In this document: positions 30,378-39,571 of the stretch, piece by piece
Position numbering within the stretch: position 1 is the first letter of the stretch
Layout: each line of letters starts with the position of its first letter
NCBI RefSeq assembly: GCF_001667015.1
Contig: NZ_LZIS01000081.1
Coordinates: forward strand, 17,335-81,334
Origin: Mycobacterium sp. E3198
GTDB taxonomy: Bacteria; Actinomycetota; Actinomycetes; Mycobacteriales; Mycobacteriaceae
Reading direction: 5' to 3'
Length of the DNA: 64,000 bases
Made by a program: the position numbers and the translations under genes
The notes under the pieces: model-generated
The model's database searches: none
What the model saw: the letters and a program-made list of their open reading frames with translations, nothing else
Told to the model about the DNA's origin: nothing

Positions 30378-32027
30378 TCAGGCGGCGAAATGCACTTGGT
30401 TGACGTGCTCGGCTACCCGCAGGGCGTTGGCCGCCACGGTCAAGCTGGGGTTCAAACCGGCGCTGGAGGGAAAGAACGACGCGTCGACGACGTAGAGGTT
30501 GTCGACTTCGTGGGCCCGGTTTTGGGGATCGAGCACGCTGGTTGCGGGATCGGTTCCGAAGCGGCACGTCCCGCACACATGGCCCAGGGTCGAGTTGTTG
30601 GCGCCGGTCCGCAGTGTGAGCGTGCGGAACGGCTTCAACACCTCTTTTATCTGCCGGATGAACACCGCGCGGCGGTCGATCTCGTTGGGGCGTAGCCGGT
30701 AGTGAAGCCGCAGTCGTTGGCGGCCGTCGAGGCTGGGCCGGTCGTAGGGCAGGACGCGGTTATCCAGATACGGCAGGTCTTCCATCATCGGGGCCAGCAC
30801 CAGCCCACCGTTGAAGAAGCGATCGTAGATCGGTCGCACCGCCGGGCTCATCATGCGCAGCACCTTCGGCTGCCAACCGGGCTGGTTGGTGAACATGTCC
30901 ATGGACGCCAAATTCGCCATCGCGCCGGCCGACTGCAACGTGCCGTATTTCTGGCCCTCCCAGAAATAGAAGTCGTTGAGCCCGATCTCCTTGTTTTCGG
31001 CCGTGATCTTGCAGCCGGGTTCTGTCCAGACCTCGACCCAATCCATCAGGTGGCGCATCAGGTTGCGGCCCACGTAGTCCGAGCCGTTGGCCAGTCCGCG
31101 TGGCCAGTCGCCCGAACGGGAGTTGAGGAGCAGCACCGGGGTGGCCAGCGCGCCGGCGGCCAGCACCACCACCTTGGCTTTGAGGGCCAGCATGTCGGAG
31201 TGGTGCTGGGCGATCACCTGGGTGACCTGGGTGCGGTCGGCTTCGAGGCGCAGCACCCGGCATTCGGCCAGCAGGTGGGCGCCGTGCTCGGCGATGGCGG
31301 GTTGCACGCCGTTGCGGGCGGCGTCGTTTTTGCATGACTGCGGGCAAAGATGGGCCTGGCAGGTGGCGCAGTCGTCGGTGTATTCGCAGGCCATCGGCAG
31401 GTGGTAGGGGTGCAGTCCGCGCTGGGCCAGGTGGTTGACCAGTGGTTGGTTGTCGGCCGAGAACGGCGGTGCCGGGGGCAAGTTGACGTGAGCTGCCTCG
31501 GGGCGCAGCGGGTCGGGCGCGCCGCGTACCCCGAGCAGTTTTTCGGCCCGGGCGTACCAGGGGCTGAGCTGGTCGTAGGTGATGGGCCAGGCGTCGGGGA
31601 CGGTGGAGGCGCCGGGGTCGCGGAAGTTTTGCCGGGGGTTGAAGTCTTGGGCGAAGAACCGTTCGCAGACCATGCCGTAGAGGGCCGAGGAGCCGCCGGT
31701 GCCGGCGCCGATGTACGGCACGAACCGTTTGGGAAAGCGCCCGCTGATGTCTTCGATCTCGTCGGTGCTGCGCCCGGCGCGGGCCAAGACGTCGTAGTAG
31801 GTCTTCGCGGAGCGGGCTGCCATCGGTTCAGCCAGTTCGGGCATGGCCGCGCGGATCGTGCCCGGTGTGCCGGGCAGCGTCGAGCGTCCTTTTTCGACGA
31901 ACAACACCCGCCGGCCCGCGCGGGCCAGCGAGTAGCCCAGCATGCCACCGCCCATGCCGGTGCCCACGACGATCACGTCCCAGAGCACGCGTTCGGCCTC
32001 GCGCGCACTCAGTTCGCGGTCAGCCAA
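30378..32027 (-). CDS. GMC-type FAD oxidoreductase, copy 1
   Basis: 549 residues. It has an N-terminal FAD-binding loop (VIVVGTGMGGGMLGYSLA, ~20-37) and the C-terminal GMC segment with LYVVDASFFPSSAGLNPSLT. A cysteine cluster CEYTDDCATCQAHLCPQSC (~213-231; C-x5-C-x2-C-x4-C-x3-C) and a later CGTC could bind metal or form disulfides. Start is TTG 32027 preceded by GAGGAG. Very similar to the second copy at 45.1-46.7 kb. GMC enzymes oxidise alcohol groups; here a sugar or lipid hydroxyl is the likely target, which would set up a keto group for amination, reduction or methylation. That target is inference. Confidence 0.88.
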   Translation of the reverse strand: MADRELSAREAERVLWDVIVVGTGMGGGMLGYSLARAGRRVLFVEKGRSTLPGTPGTIRAAMPELAEPMAARSAKTYYDVLARAGRSTDEIEDISGRFPKRFVPYIGAGTGGSSALYGMVCERFFAQDFNPRQNFRDPGASTVPDAWPITYDQLSPWYARAEKLLGVRGAPDPLRPEAAHVNLPPAPPFSADNQPLVNHLAQRGLHPYHLPMACEYTDDCATCQAHLCPQSCKNDAARNGVQPAIAEHGAHLLAECRVLRLEADRTQVTQVIAQHHSDMLALKAKVVVLAAGALATPVLLLNSRSGDWPRGLANGSDYVGRNLMRHLMDWVEVWTEPGCKITAENKEIGLNDFYFWEGQKYGTLQSAGAMANLASMDMFTNQPGWQPKVLRMMSPAVRPIYDRFFNGGLVLAPMMEDLPYLDNRVLPYDRPSLDGRQRLRLHYRLRPNEIDRRAVFIRQIKEVLKPFRTLTLRTGANNSTLGHVCGTCRFGTDPATSVLDPQNRAHEVDNLYVVDASFFPSSAGLNPSLTVAANALRVAEHVNQVHFAA

Positions 32028-32095
32028 TCGAGCTCCTCAGCCGATGATGGGCCCAAAACGCGACTGGCCTGGGCGAATCGGGATCGTACCATCCG
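32028..32095 (-). repeat. Duplicated upstream segment of the GMC oxidoreductase genes, copy 1
   Basis: About 65 bases upstream of the TTG start are nearly identical to those upstream of the second GMC gene (46713-46778). On the minus strand the block carries a -10-like TACGAT at its outer edge and GAGGAG at its inner edge. Beyond TACGAT the two sequences diverge. Confidence 0.7.
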
Positions 32096-32317
32096 ACATG
32101 GCGGTCGGACCGGTTGAAATTACCGACCTGTCGCGTAGCCCGCCGCACGTCGCCGGCCAGACCGATCGCCCGCTCCGAAGGCGTGTTTTCGCCGATTGGT
32201 ATCGGATCCTGTTCAATTCCCAAAATTTTCCCCGATCCCAATTAGACGTGTGTACTGTAAACGAAGTCCTGAAGCGCTACGTCGTGGCAACGGTCGTGCT
32301 GGTAATCGGAGCCGCAT

Positions 32318-32938
32318 ATGTCTCCCTATGTGATCGCAACGCCGGAGGTCTTGGCCGCGGCGTCGTCCGACTTGGCCGGTATTCGGGAGGCGATCATTGC
32401 CGCCGCCGCGGGGGCGGCACCTGCGACGACGGGGCTGGTGCCCGCGGCGCAGGATGAAATCTCGCAGGCGGTTTCGAGACTGTTCGGCGCCTACGCGCAG
32501 GAACATCAGGCGCTCAGCGCGCAGGCGGCGCTGTTTCATCAGCAATTCATCAACGCCGTGCGTGGCGGCGCGGCGCAGTACGCGGCCGCGGAAGCAGCCA
32601 ACGCCAACCCGTTGCAGGGCCTGTTGGACACGATTAATGGGGAAGTCCAGGCGTTGACCGGGCGTCCGCTGGTCGGCAACGGCGCCAACGGCGCCAACGC
32701 GACGACCCCGGGGGGCGCGGGCGAGGCCGGCGGCAACGGCGGGTGGCTTATCGGCAACGGTGGCAACGGTGGCAACGGCGCTGATGGGCCCAACGGCGGT
32801 GCCGGTGGGCGAGGCGGGTTTGCCGGCCTCTGGGGCCAAGGTGGTAACGGCGGGTCCGGCGGTAACGCGACTGTCGCAGGCGGGAACGGCCAAGGGGACG
32901 GCGACGGGGGCACCGGCGTGCCAGGGCTTCCCGCATGA
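32318..32938 (+). CDS. PE_PGRS family protein, short
   Basis: 206 residues. The N-terminal PE domain (~1-95) starts SPYVIATPEVLAAASSDL and has a YAAAE secretion motif at ~88-92. The linker contains the GRPL motif (~117-120). The rest is a short PGRS domain of Gly-Gly-Asn/Ala repeats (~125-206), far shorter than usual. It terminates just before an inverted fragment of PGRS-like DNA, suggesting that the original 3' part was lost by rearrangement. Exported by a type VII system and probably at the cell surface. Confidence 0.9.
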   Translation: MSPYVIATPEVLAAASSDLAGIREAIIAAAAGAAPATTGLVPAAQDEISQAVSRLFGAYAQEHQALSAQAALFHQQFINAVRGGAAQYAAAEAANANPLQGLLDTINGEVQALTGRPLVGNGANGANATTPGGAGEAGGNGGWLIGNGGNGGNGADGPNGGAGGRGGFAGLWGQGGNGGSGGNATVAGGNGQGDGDGGTGVPGLPA

Positions 32939-32944
32939 CCCGCG

Positions 32945-33066
32945 ACACCGCGGGCGCCGGCACCGGCGCCGGCCGACGCACCCGCGCCCCCGAAGCCGCC
33001 GTAAGCCTGCTTGCCGCCGGTGCCGCCCGCCCCACCGTTACCGCCGTTACCGCCGTTACCGCCATA
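32945..33066 (-). pseudogene. Inverted PGRS fragment
   Basis: Read on the minus strand this stretch encodes GGNGGNGGNGGAGGTGGKQA, then YGGFGGAGASAGAGAGARG, the typical PGRS composition, with no PE domain or start. Three direct copies of a GGCGGTAAC-type unit sit at about 33034-33063. It faces the end of the intact PE_PGRS gene, so two PGRS segments meet head-on. Probably a broken PE_PGRS remnant; it may have arisen by recombination between repeats. Confidence 0.65.
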
Positions 33067-33390
33067 CGTGTGACCCGAGCCCCAACCGCGCCTGCAGTAC
33101 TGCCGGGTGGCAGATACTCATGAATTGCTGCGTCCCAGAGCTTTCCGCGATCTCGCGCAGCGAGTTGGCCGCATGTCTTGACGTTTCCAGCCCATCCTTG
33201 CGCCTGTCACGTCAGCATGGGAGTTACCCTCTACTTCGCCTCACCGGGAAATACGTGCAGGAGTTGGGTAGCAGCACCGACATGATTACACCGCCAGCGG
33301 CGACGGGCGCTCGAGCCGGAGAGGTCACCGCAATACCGGAGCAACCCGTTTCTGTTCAACACGTGTCGACTGACAGGTATCGTCTGTTTC
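33067..33390. promoter_or_regulatory. Intergenic region upstream of the Drr-type ABC exporter
   Basis: 324 bp without a supported gene. At its right end TATCGT (33378-33383) lies 7 bases before the GTG at 33391 with no ribosome site, which suggests a leaderless promoter. An 8-base palindrome ACACGTGT (33359-33366) just upstream could be a regulator site. The rest shows nothing I recognise. Confidence 0.4.
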
Positions 33391-34323
33391 GTGATCGAGC
33401 TTGATGGCGTGGCGAAGACGTTCGACGGAACGATACAGGCCTTGCACGAGGTGAGCTTTTTCGTTCCGACGGGGTCGATCTGCGCTTTGCTCGGTCATAA
33501 CGGCGCCGGTAAGACGACGGCGATCAAGATCCTGTCAACATTGCTGCAGCCCACTGCCGGCCAAGCAATCGTGGCTGGGCACGACGTCGTCCGCGAGCCG
33601 GCGCAGGTACGCGCAAGCATCGGCAGCATCGGCCAGTGGGCCGCGCTCGATCTTGAGCTCACCGGCCGGGAAAATCTGGTGTTGTTTGGCCGGCTGCGGG
33701 GATTGCGGCGCAAACATGCGCGGCTGCGAGCCGACGCCTTGATCCATCAATTCGATATGTCGCACGCCGCCGACCGGCCGGTGCGAACGTATTCGGGTGG
33801 CATGCGACGTCGCATCGATATCGCCGCCGGCCTGGTCGTTCTGCCCAAAGTGCTTTTCCTTGACGAACCGACAACCGGGCTGGACCCCCGTAGTCGCCGC
33901 GAGGTGTGGGACTTGGTGTCGTCGTTGTCGAGCCAGGGCGTCACAATCCTGCTCACGACGCAGTACCTAGAGGAAGCCGACGTGCTCAGCGATTCGATCG
34001 TCGTTCTGAACAATGGTCGAATTGTCGCGAGCGGAACCGCCGAAGATCTCAAGCGACGCGTGGGATTGGGCTACTGCACGGTGAGTCCGGTAAATCCGGC
34101 CGATCTCCCCAAGGTGTTGGCCGCGGTCGGCGATCTCGACGGCGCCGAAGCCGATTACGACGCGAACACCGTCTCGGTGCGCTCGCCCGATGGTGTCGCG
34201 ACGCTCGGTGAGGTGTTTCGCCGGGTGGACCGGCTTGGTGTTGAGCTCGCCGACATAGCGCTTCGTAAGCCGTCGCTGGACGAGGCGTTTTTGCATCTCA
34301 CCGGGGACGTGACCACGACGTGA
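33391..34323 (+). CDS. DrrA-like ABC transporter ATP-binding protein
   Basis: 310 residues. Walker A GHNGAGKTT (~36-44), signature YSGGMRRR (~135), Walker B VLFLDEPTTGLD (~152-163) and the C-terminal PSLDEAFLHLTGD typical of the DrrA/CcmA subfamily. It energises the two membrane proteins encoded next. GTG start. The stop overlaps the next gene by 4 bp (GTGA). Drr exporters move phthiocerol lipids in M. tuberculosis and occur beside glycopeptidolipid glycosyltransferases in M. avium; the substrate here is probably a glycolipid. Confidence 0.92.
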   Translation: MIELDGVAKTFDGTIQALHEVSFFVPTGSICALLGHNGAGKTTAIKILSTLLQPTAGQAIVAGHDVVREPAQVRASIGSIGQWAALDLELTGRENLVLFGRLRGLRRKHARLRADALIHQFDMSHAADRPVRTYSGGMRRRIDIAAGLVVLPKVLFLDEPTTGLDPRSRREVWDLVSSLSSQGVTILLTTQYLEEADVLSDSIVVLNNGRIVASGTAEDLKRRVGLGYCTVSPVNPADLPKVLAAVGDLDGAEADYDANTVSVRSPDGVATLGEVFRRVDRLGVELADIALRKPSLDEAFLHLTGDVTTT

Positions 34324-35081
34324 CCGCGCTGGCTGCGTTGACCGAGCGCGTGGTGCGCGTCGCAATGCGCGACGATTTGCCGTTTGCGGTTCTGTCGCCC
34401 GCCGCTAGCTTGGTGGTCTTCAACTTCATGCTGAACAATGTCATCGACACCGGTGGGATGAGCTACCCGCAGTATGTGCTGCCGGTCGTCATCGTCCAGG
34501 TGATATTCCTGGGTGCGCTGACGACCGTCGACCGGGCCGCCCGCGACGAGCGCGGCGACTTCGGAGATCGGCTTCGCACGCTTCCCATATCCACGGTGAC
34601 ACCGATGATGGCCCGCATGGTGTATTGCCTCTTCCGAGGGACTCTCGCTCTGCTGGCCGCGATCGCAGTCGGGTACGCGTTCGGCTTCAGGCTGTTCGGC
34701 GGATTCGGCTACGCGGCGGGATTTGCCATCCTCACCCTCACGCTGACCTTGGCACTATCGCTGGCGGCCGACGCCGCGGGGGTCCTTTCCGAAACGAAGC
34801 GGGGCAGGACCGGGAGTAGCGGAGGGCTCTCGCAGTTGCTTCTGGTGCCCCAAATGCTGCTGGTCATGCTGTCCACCGGAATGGCGCCCGTCGACTCGTT
34901 CCCCAACTGGCTGCATTCATTCGTGCGTGACCAGCCTGTTTCGCAGCTGACGCAAACCCTGCGTGGGTTCGCCGGCGGCCACGTGGTGGTCGGCAATTTG
35001 ATGGCCAGCTTGGCATGGTGCCTCGCGTTGCTCCTGGTATTCGGTGCGATCGCGATGCGGGTACAGAGGCGGAAGCAATGA
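34320..35081 (+). CDS. DrrB-like ABC transporter permease
   Basis: 253 residues, ABC-2 type permease with six hydrophobic segments. GTG start overlaps the ATPase gene by 4 bp and its stop overlaps the next permease by 4 bp. The segment MDRAARDERGDFGDRLRTLPIS-like stretch (~76-95) and MLSTGMAPVDSFPNWLHSFV near the C-terminal third are typical of DrrB/DrrC proteins. Forms the membrane channel with the next gene product. Confidence 0.9.
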   Translation: MTALAALTERVVRVAMRDDLPFAVLSPAASLVVFNFMLNNVIDTGGMSYPQYVLPVVIVQVIFLGALTTVDRAARDERGDFGDRLRTLPISTVTPMMARMVYCLFRGTLALLAAIAVGYAFGFRLFGGFGYAAGFAILTLTLTLALSLAADAAGVLSETKRGRTGSSGGLSQLLLVPQMLLVMLSTGMAPVDSFPNWLHSFVRDQPVSQLTQTLRGFAGGHVVVGNLMASLAWCLALLLVFGAIAMRVQRRKQ

Positions 35082-35869
35082 CAGTCGGCGCACCGTCGCG
35101 GAACTCACTGGCCACCGAAAGTCTGGTGTTTGCCGGCCGGGCCCTCACCGAGTGGCGGCGCCAGCCGGCGGTGCTGATTCAGGCCCTGGTGTTTCCGACC
35201 TTTCTACTGATTACCTACAAGCTGCTGGTCGGTAAATCGATAATGAAGATCACCGGCACGGACAGTCTCTACGGCTTGGTGCCGATGTGCGCCGTGGCGG
35301 GTGCGATGTTCGGATCGCTCATCGCCGCACGCACCATTCCCTTTGAACGCGACACCGGAATGATCGGCCGATTGTGGGTGCTGCCCGTCCACCGGGCCAG
35401 CGCACTGACTGGCAGGTTGCTCGCAGAGGTTGTCCGCACACTGGTGAGCACCGCATTGATCACCGCAGTCGGCGTTGGCCTCGGGCTCCGTTTCAAAGGC
35501 GGCTGGCTTGCCGTAATCCCGTTCCTCTTCGTGCCCGCGTTGATAGCCATCGTTTTCTCGCTGGCGGTCATAGCGATCGCGATACGGTCCAAGACCGGCG
35601 CTGTGCTCTCCTGGCTGGCGGTCCCAGCCATCGGCTCGGTGTTTTCCAGTTCCGGCGTTGTTCCCGCTCAAAATCTGCCCTCGGCGGTGCGGCTACAAAT
35701 GCACCTCCAGCCGATGTGGCCGACGATTGAGTCCATGCGGGCACTTGCTCATGGCGATGCCGCGTGGTGGCCGCTCTTGCTGACCGTGGTGTGGGTTCTG
35801 GGTCTGGGCGCAGTGATCGGACCACTGGCCGTCCGCGGCTATCGCGCGGCAGCCGAATCCCCGTGCTGA
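35078..35869 (+). CDS. DrrC-like ABC transporter permease
   Basis: 263 residues from ATG 35078, which overlaps the previous stop (ATGA). ABC-2 permease with about six membrane segments, an N-terminal EWRRQPAVLIQALVFPTFLL and the family's IPFERDTGMIGRLWVLPVHR cytoplasmic loop. The three Drr genes are tightly overlapped and followed at 58 bp by a glycosyltransferase, likely one transcription unit. Confidence 0.9.
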   Translation: MTVGAPSRNSLATESLVFAGRALTEWRRQPAVLIQALVFPTFLLITYKLLVGKSIMKITGTDSLYGLVPMCAVAGAMFGSLIAARTIPFERDTGMIGRLWVLPVHRASALTGRLLAEVVRTLVSTALITAVGVGLGLRFKGGWLAVIPFLFVPALIAIVFSLAVIAIAIRSKTGAVLSWLAVPAIGSVFSSSGVVPAQNLPSAVRLQMHLQPMWPTIESMRALAHGDAAWWPLLLTVVWVLGLGAVIGPLAVRGYRAAAESPC

Positions 35870-35927
35870 TGCTTTTGCCACGCGCCGTCATCCAACGCAC
35901 GTACGACAACGGAAAGGCTGTTGCGCA

Positions 35928-37175
35928 ATGAAAGTTGTGCTGGCAAGTTATGGAACTCGCGGCGATGTCGAGCCCTGCGTTGCCATCGGCCGTGAATTGG
36001 TGCGCAGGGGACACGACATTCGCATAGCCGTCACTCCTGACCAGGTTGGCTTCGCCGAAGCGGCTGGGCTTGCGGCGGTCGCTTTCGGGCCGGATTTCAA
36101 GTACTACAATGACACGCAACGAAACCTGTTGCCCGCGACCAATTTCCGCATACTCTTGAACATCCCGCGTCTCATCAGGTTATCGCGCGAAGCAGAGGCG
36201 CTCCTTGAGCAGACCTGGAGGCAGACGAGCGCGACGCTGACGCCCCTGGTGGAGGGGGCCGACCTGTTGGTCACCTATCAGCTTCTCGAGGAATCCGCGC
36301 TCAACATCGCGGAGTATTACGGGATCCCGTTGGCCACCGTGCATGTCACCCCGAGGCGGCCCAACCACCAGATCCGCTCCGCCACAGCGCTAAACGAGTG
36401 GCGGCACTACTGGGGCATGTTTAAGAAGCTCGACAACGCGCAGCGCCGTGAACTTGGCTTACCGAAGGCAACGACTCCGTCGTCGCGACGCATCGCTGAA
36501 CGCGGATCGCTCGAAATTCAGGCTTACGACGAGGCGTGTTTTCCGGGACTAGCGACAGAGTGGGCGAAGTGGGATAGGCAACGCCCCTTTATCGGCGCGC
36601 TGACGCTGGCACTGGCGACGGAGGCCGATGACGCCGTGACATCATGGATCTCCGCGGGAGCACCGCCAATTTTCTTCGGGTTTGGCGGCACACCGGTCGA
36701 ATCTCCGGCCGAAACGATCGCCATGATCGCCGCGGCGTGCGAGCAGTTAGGTGAGCGGGCACTGGTTTGCGCCGCGACGTCCGATTTCGGCAACGTCCCG
36801 CAGTTCGAGCATGTGAAGGTCGTGGAAGCTATGAATTACGCGACGATTTTTCCGGCCTGTCGCGCGGCCGTGCACCATGGTGGCGCGGGCACCACGGCAG
36901 CGAGCCTGCGCGCCGGACTCCCTACGTTGATTCTCTGGACCTGGCTTGATCAAGCCGCCTGGGGAACTCAGGTCACAAGACTCAAGGTGGGTGCCGCTCG
37001 GCGTTTTTCAACCGCCACCAAGGAATCGCTGGTCGCGGACCTGGGCCAGATTCTTGCCCCCGAATACGCCGCACAAGCCCGCAAGTTATCCCGGCAGCTG
37101 ACTAAACCGACTGAAAGCGTCGCCAACTCTGCGGATCTGTTGGAAAAATTCGTCCCCTTGAACTGTTTGCGCTAA
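35928..37175 (+). CDS. UGT-like glycosyltransferase (GT1), copy 2
   Basis: 415 residues, paralog of the other three UGT-like genes in the window, with the same N-terminus (KVVLASYGTRGDVEPCVAIG) and donor motif HHGGAGTTAASLRAGLPTLI. The acceptor half (~60-170) is the most divergent, as expected if each paralog attaches a different sugar or uses a different acceptor. GGAAAGG precedes the ATG. It follows drrC by 58 bp. Confidence 0.9.
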   Translation: MKVVLASYGTRGDVEPCVAIGRELVRRGHDIRIAVTPDQVGFAEAAGLAAVAFGPDFKYYNDTQRNLLPATNFRILLNIPRLIRLSREAEALLEQTWRQTSATLTPLVEGADLLVTYQLLEESALNIAEYYGIPLATVHVTPRRPNHQIRSATALNEWRHYWGMFKKLDNAQRRELGLPKATTPSSRRIAERGSLEIQAYDEACFPGLATEWAKWDRQRPFIGALTLALATEADDAVTSWISAGAPPIFFGFGGTPVESPAETIAMIAAACEQLGERALVCAATSDFGNVPQFEHVKVVEAMNYATIFPACRAAVHHGGAGTTAASLRAGLPTLILWTWLDQAAWGTQVTRLKVGAARRFSTATKESLVADLGQILAPEYAAQARKLSRQLTKPTESVANSADLLEKFVPLNCLR

Positions 37176-37463
37176 TTGGCGAAGGTAGGCCATCGGTTGG
37201 TCGGCGGATGATTCTCGCAGTCCGCTACAGCTATGTCGATTGGGTGTCGCGCGAAATCGTCTCTTCGATCCAGCAGTCGGCGAGGAGGATCTTGGACTAG
37301 GGCCTTCATGAGAGCGTTGGATATGCGCTACAGCGTGTGGTCGCCGTCGCACGGAAGCGGATCTGACGCTGCGGTTCGAGATGTGGCCTTGAACTCAATC
37401 TGTTCCGCTTTTGATAGCGATTTTATGAAAAGCGCCGGCTCTTACGTTAGCATGTGAAGCGCC

Positions 37464-38207
37464 ATGAGCCACGCGGAGCAAGTCGGATACTTCAAAGCCG
37501 TCGCCGACGCAAATAACGAGTTTGTCGAGGGTGCGAGCGTGCTGGAAATCGGATCGTACGACGTCAACGGGAGTGTGCGCAACGTATTCGCGGCTGCGGG
37601 ACGCTACGTTGGAGTCGACCTCGTTGCAGGCCCCGGTGTCGACGTTGTGCGATTCGGCCACGAGGTTGACGATCCCGACAATAGTTATGACCTGACGGTC
37701 TCCGGGGAGTGCTTCGAACATGACCCGCATTGGTGCGAGACATTCTTGAATATGGTGCGCCTTACCCGGCCGGGAGGGCTGGTCGCTTTCAGTTGCGCAT
37801 CCCGGGGTCGGCCTGAGCATGGTACAGCTCGCACAGACACGGCGTCTTCGCCGGGTACTCAGGCGGCGGGCCTGGATTACTATCGGAATCTAAGGAAGAG
37901 CGATTTCGAGGACAGGCTGCCTCTCCGCTCTATGTTCGCCGATTACCGGTTCTGGTACTTGCCCACCCACTTCGATTTATACTTCGCAGGCATTAAAGCT
38001 GGCGATGCGGAAGGGCGAGCAGGCGCGCGCCTTCCCGACGACGCCGCGGTCAAGTGCCTGAGGTCTTTAATGCCGTTTCCAGACAAAGCATTTCGAGCGC
38101 CGCTTCGGGTACTTTCGAAGCTTGTTCCGGAACCTCGTTATCAGTCGATCGTGTTGCCATACTGGCTCAAACTCCTAAGTTTGGATCCCGAAAACCAGCG
38201 CCAGTAA
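37464..38207 (+). CDS. Class I SAM-dependent methyltransferase
   Basis: 247 residues. The SAM-binding motif I is VLEIGSYDVNGSVR (~28-41), followed by GVDLVAGPGVD and a motif IV-like YDLTVSGECFEH. No membrane segment. It lies in a lower-GC stretch, 288 bp after a glycosyltransferase. Most likely methylates a sugar hydroxyl or acid in the glycolipid, but the family (methyltransferase type 11) is too broad to tell. Confidence 0.8.
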   Translation: MSHAEQVGYFKAVADANNEFVEGASVLEIGSYDVNGSVRNVFAAAGRYVGVDLVAGPGVDVVRFGHEVDDPDNSYDLTVSGECFEHDPHWCETFLNMVRLTRPGGLVAFSCASRGRPEHGTARTDTASSPGTQAAGLDYYRNLRKSDFEDRLPLRSMFADYRFWYLPTHFDLYFAGIKAGDAEGRAGARLPDDAAVKCLRSLMPFPDKAFRAPLRVLSKLVPEPRYQSIVLPYWLKLLSLDPENQRQ

Positions 38208-38701
38208 AGACTTCAATATCCGGGTGGTCTGACGCAGCTTCGACGCGATAATGCGGCTACCAGAGTGGCCACCATGGGCTCGCGGAGTTATCTAATTGTC
38301 CAATGGCCCATCGGTACCGGATTCGGCACCTCGCGCAGAACTGGCCTGACTGGGGATACGACTTGCGGCTTTAGGGTCGTCGGCGCTGCGAGTTGTGCAT
38401 TGGTTGCCGAGTATTGTATTTGGAGTGTTCTTTACTGCACATATTGTCAACTAGAATTGTCGAAAGCCTCAGCTCACCGCCTGCGCGGCGGCTGATCATC
38501 AATAAAGTGGCCTAAGCCGAGTCTAGCCCACCAAATCCTGCCCGCCGCGATGGTCCAGAAGGCCCAGCACCAACCTATTGAAAAAGTTCCGACGTCCCGA
38601 GCCTTGAGTCCGCGTAAACGCGCACCCTCTCGAGGCAAAATTTGCAGTCCAAATCTTGATATGCGCGACGAGTGGGTGAGCGACGTTATTGGATTTGCAA
38701 T
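38208..38701. other. Gene-free stretch of lower GC
   Basis: 494 bp between convergent genes with no supported coding sequence, noticeably richer in A+T than the flanks. The short open frames here are not preceded by ribosome sites and match no family I recognise. Possibly a junction left by a transfer event. Confidence 0.4.
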
Positions 38702-39571
38702 CTACTGATAAACACTAATTGGAACTTCGCGAGGCCCGTGCGCGCGGTGGATAGCCGCTATGGAGTCGTAAAATTCGACTTTCTCGATAAGCGTGGTCGC
38801 AAGAGGCACGCGGAGTTCACTCGCTCGGTGGGAATCGCCCGCGCGGAAATTGAGTTCGCTCTTCAACGGGGTCTGGTAGTGTGCATGCATCGCATCGATC
38901 AGCCATTTTGTGAAGTCAGCGAACGACATCCGACTGTCGCGGTATGGCGTCCAATAATTGGCGCAAAGGTCCTCGGCGATGTAAACGCCCCCGGGCGCCA
39001 GGCCGCGAGGAAACAGATAGCGAAACGTCGTAATGATGTGAGAGTTCATGTGGCTGCCATCGTCCAGGATCACATCGAAAGGGCCGAACTCATCTATCAC
39101 TCGCTGCAGGAAGGCGGTATCGGTCTGGCTGCCAAGACGAACGTGCACCCGCTTCGAAGGGTTGTCGAATTTTTGAGTGGTGACATCGATATCGATGCCG
39201 ACGATCGTCGATTCTGGGTGGAGGTAACGACGCCACATCTGCAGGGATCCACCGCGCGCCACGCCGACCTCGAGCATTCTTATCGGCTCGGAACGATGCC
39301 CGCGCAGCGCCGATTCGTAAACCGGCAAATAATGAAGGAGCTTATGGATGTTCGGTGTGTCGGCGAAAATCGCACCTAACTCGCTGCTCGGGGGCCTTAC
39401 GTCAGAGGCGATCCAACGCACTTCTTTGCTCAGTTCAGGCCCTAGTTCCTTGAGCATGCGGTCGCGGTCGCGGTAGCGGTAGCGACGGCTCACAAATGGT
39501 CGCCTTGCAGAAACGACTAGCTCAGTTGCAAACAGGCTTTTACGGATGCGATTTTTTTGCTCTGGGGGCAC
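38702..39571 (-). CDS. Sugar O-methyltransferase of the MycE/Mtf type
   Basis: 289 residues from GTG 39571 (an internal ATG at 39457 is also possible). Motif I MLEVGVARGGSLQMWRRYL (~98-116), VGIDIDVT and the metal-binding DVILDDGSHMNSHI (~165-178) mark the MycE-like, metal-dependent family that methylates deoxysugar hydroxyls in macrolides and rhamnose in mycobacterial glycopeptidolipids (MtfB-D). It faces the class I methyltransferase across a gene-free gap. It points to an O-methylated sugar in the product; the position is unknown. Confidence 0.82.
   Translation of the reverse strand: MPPEQKNRIRKSLFATELVVSARRPFVSRRYRYRDRDRMLKELGPELSKEVRWIASDVRPPSSELGAIFADTPNIHKLLHYLPVYESALRGHRSEPIRMLEVGVARGGSLQMWRRYLHPESTIVGIDIDVTTQKFDNPSKRVHVRLGSQTDTAFLQRVIDEFGPFDVILDDGSHMNSHIITTFRYLFPRGLAPGGVYIAEDLCANYWTPYRDSRMSFADFTKWLIDAMHAHYQTPLKSELNFRAGDSHRASELRVPLATTLIEKVEFYDSIAAIHRAHGPREVPISVYQ

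Noticed and set aside
38208..38701. Short open frames in the low-GC gap
   Set aside because: No ribosome sites, no recognisable domain, and overlapping frames in several directions.
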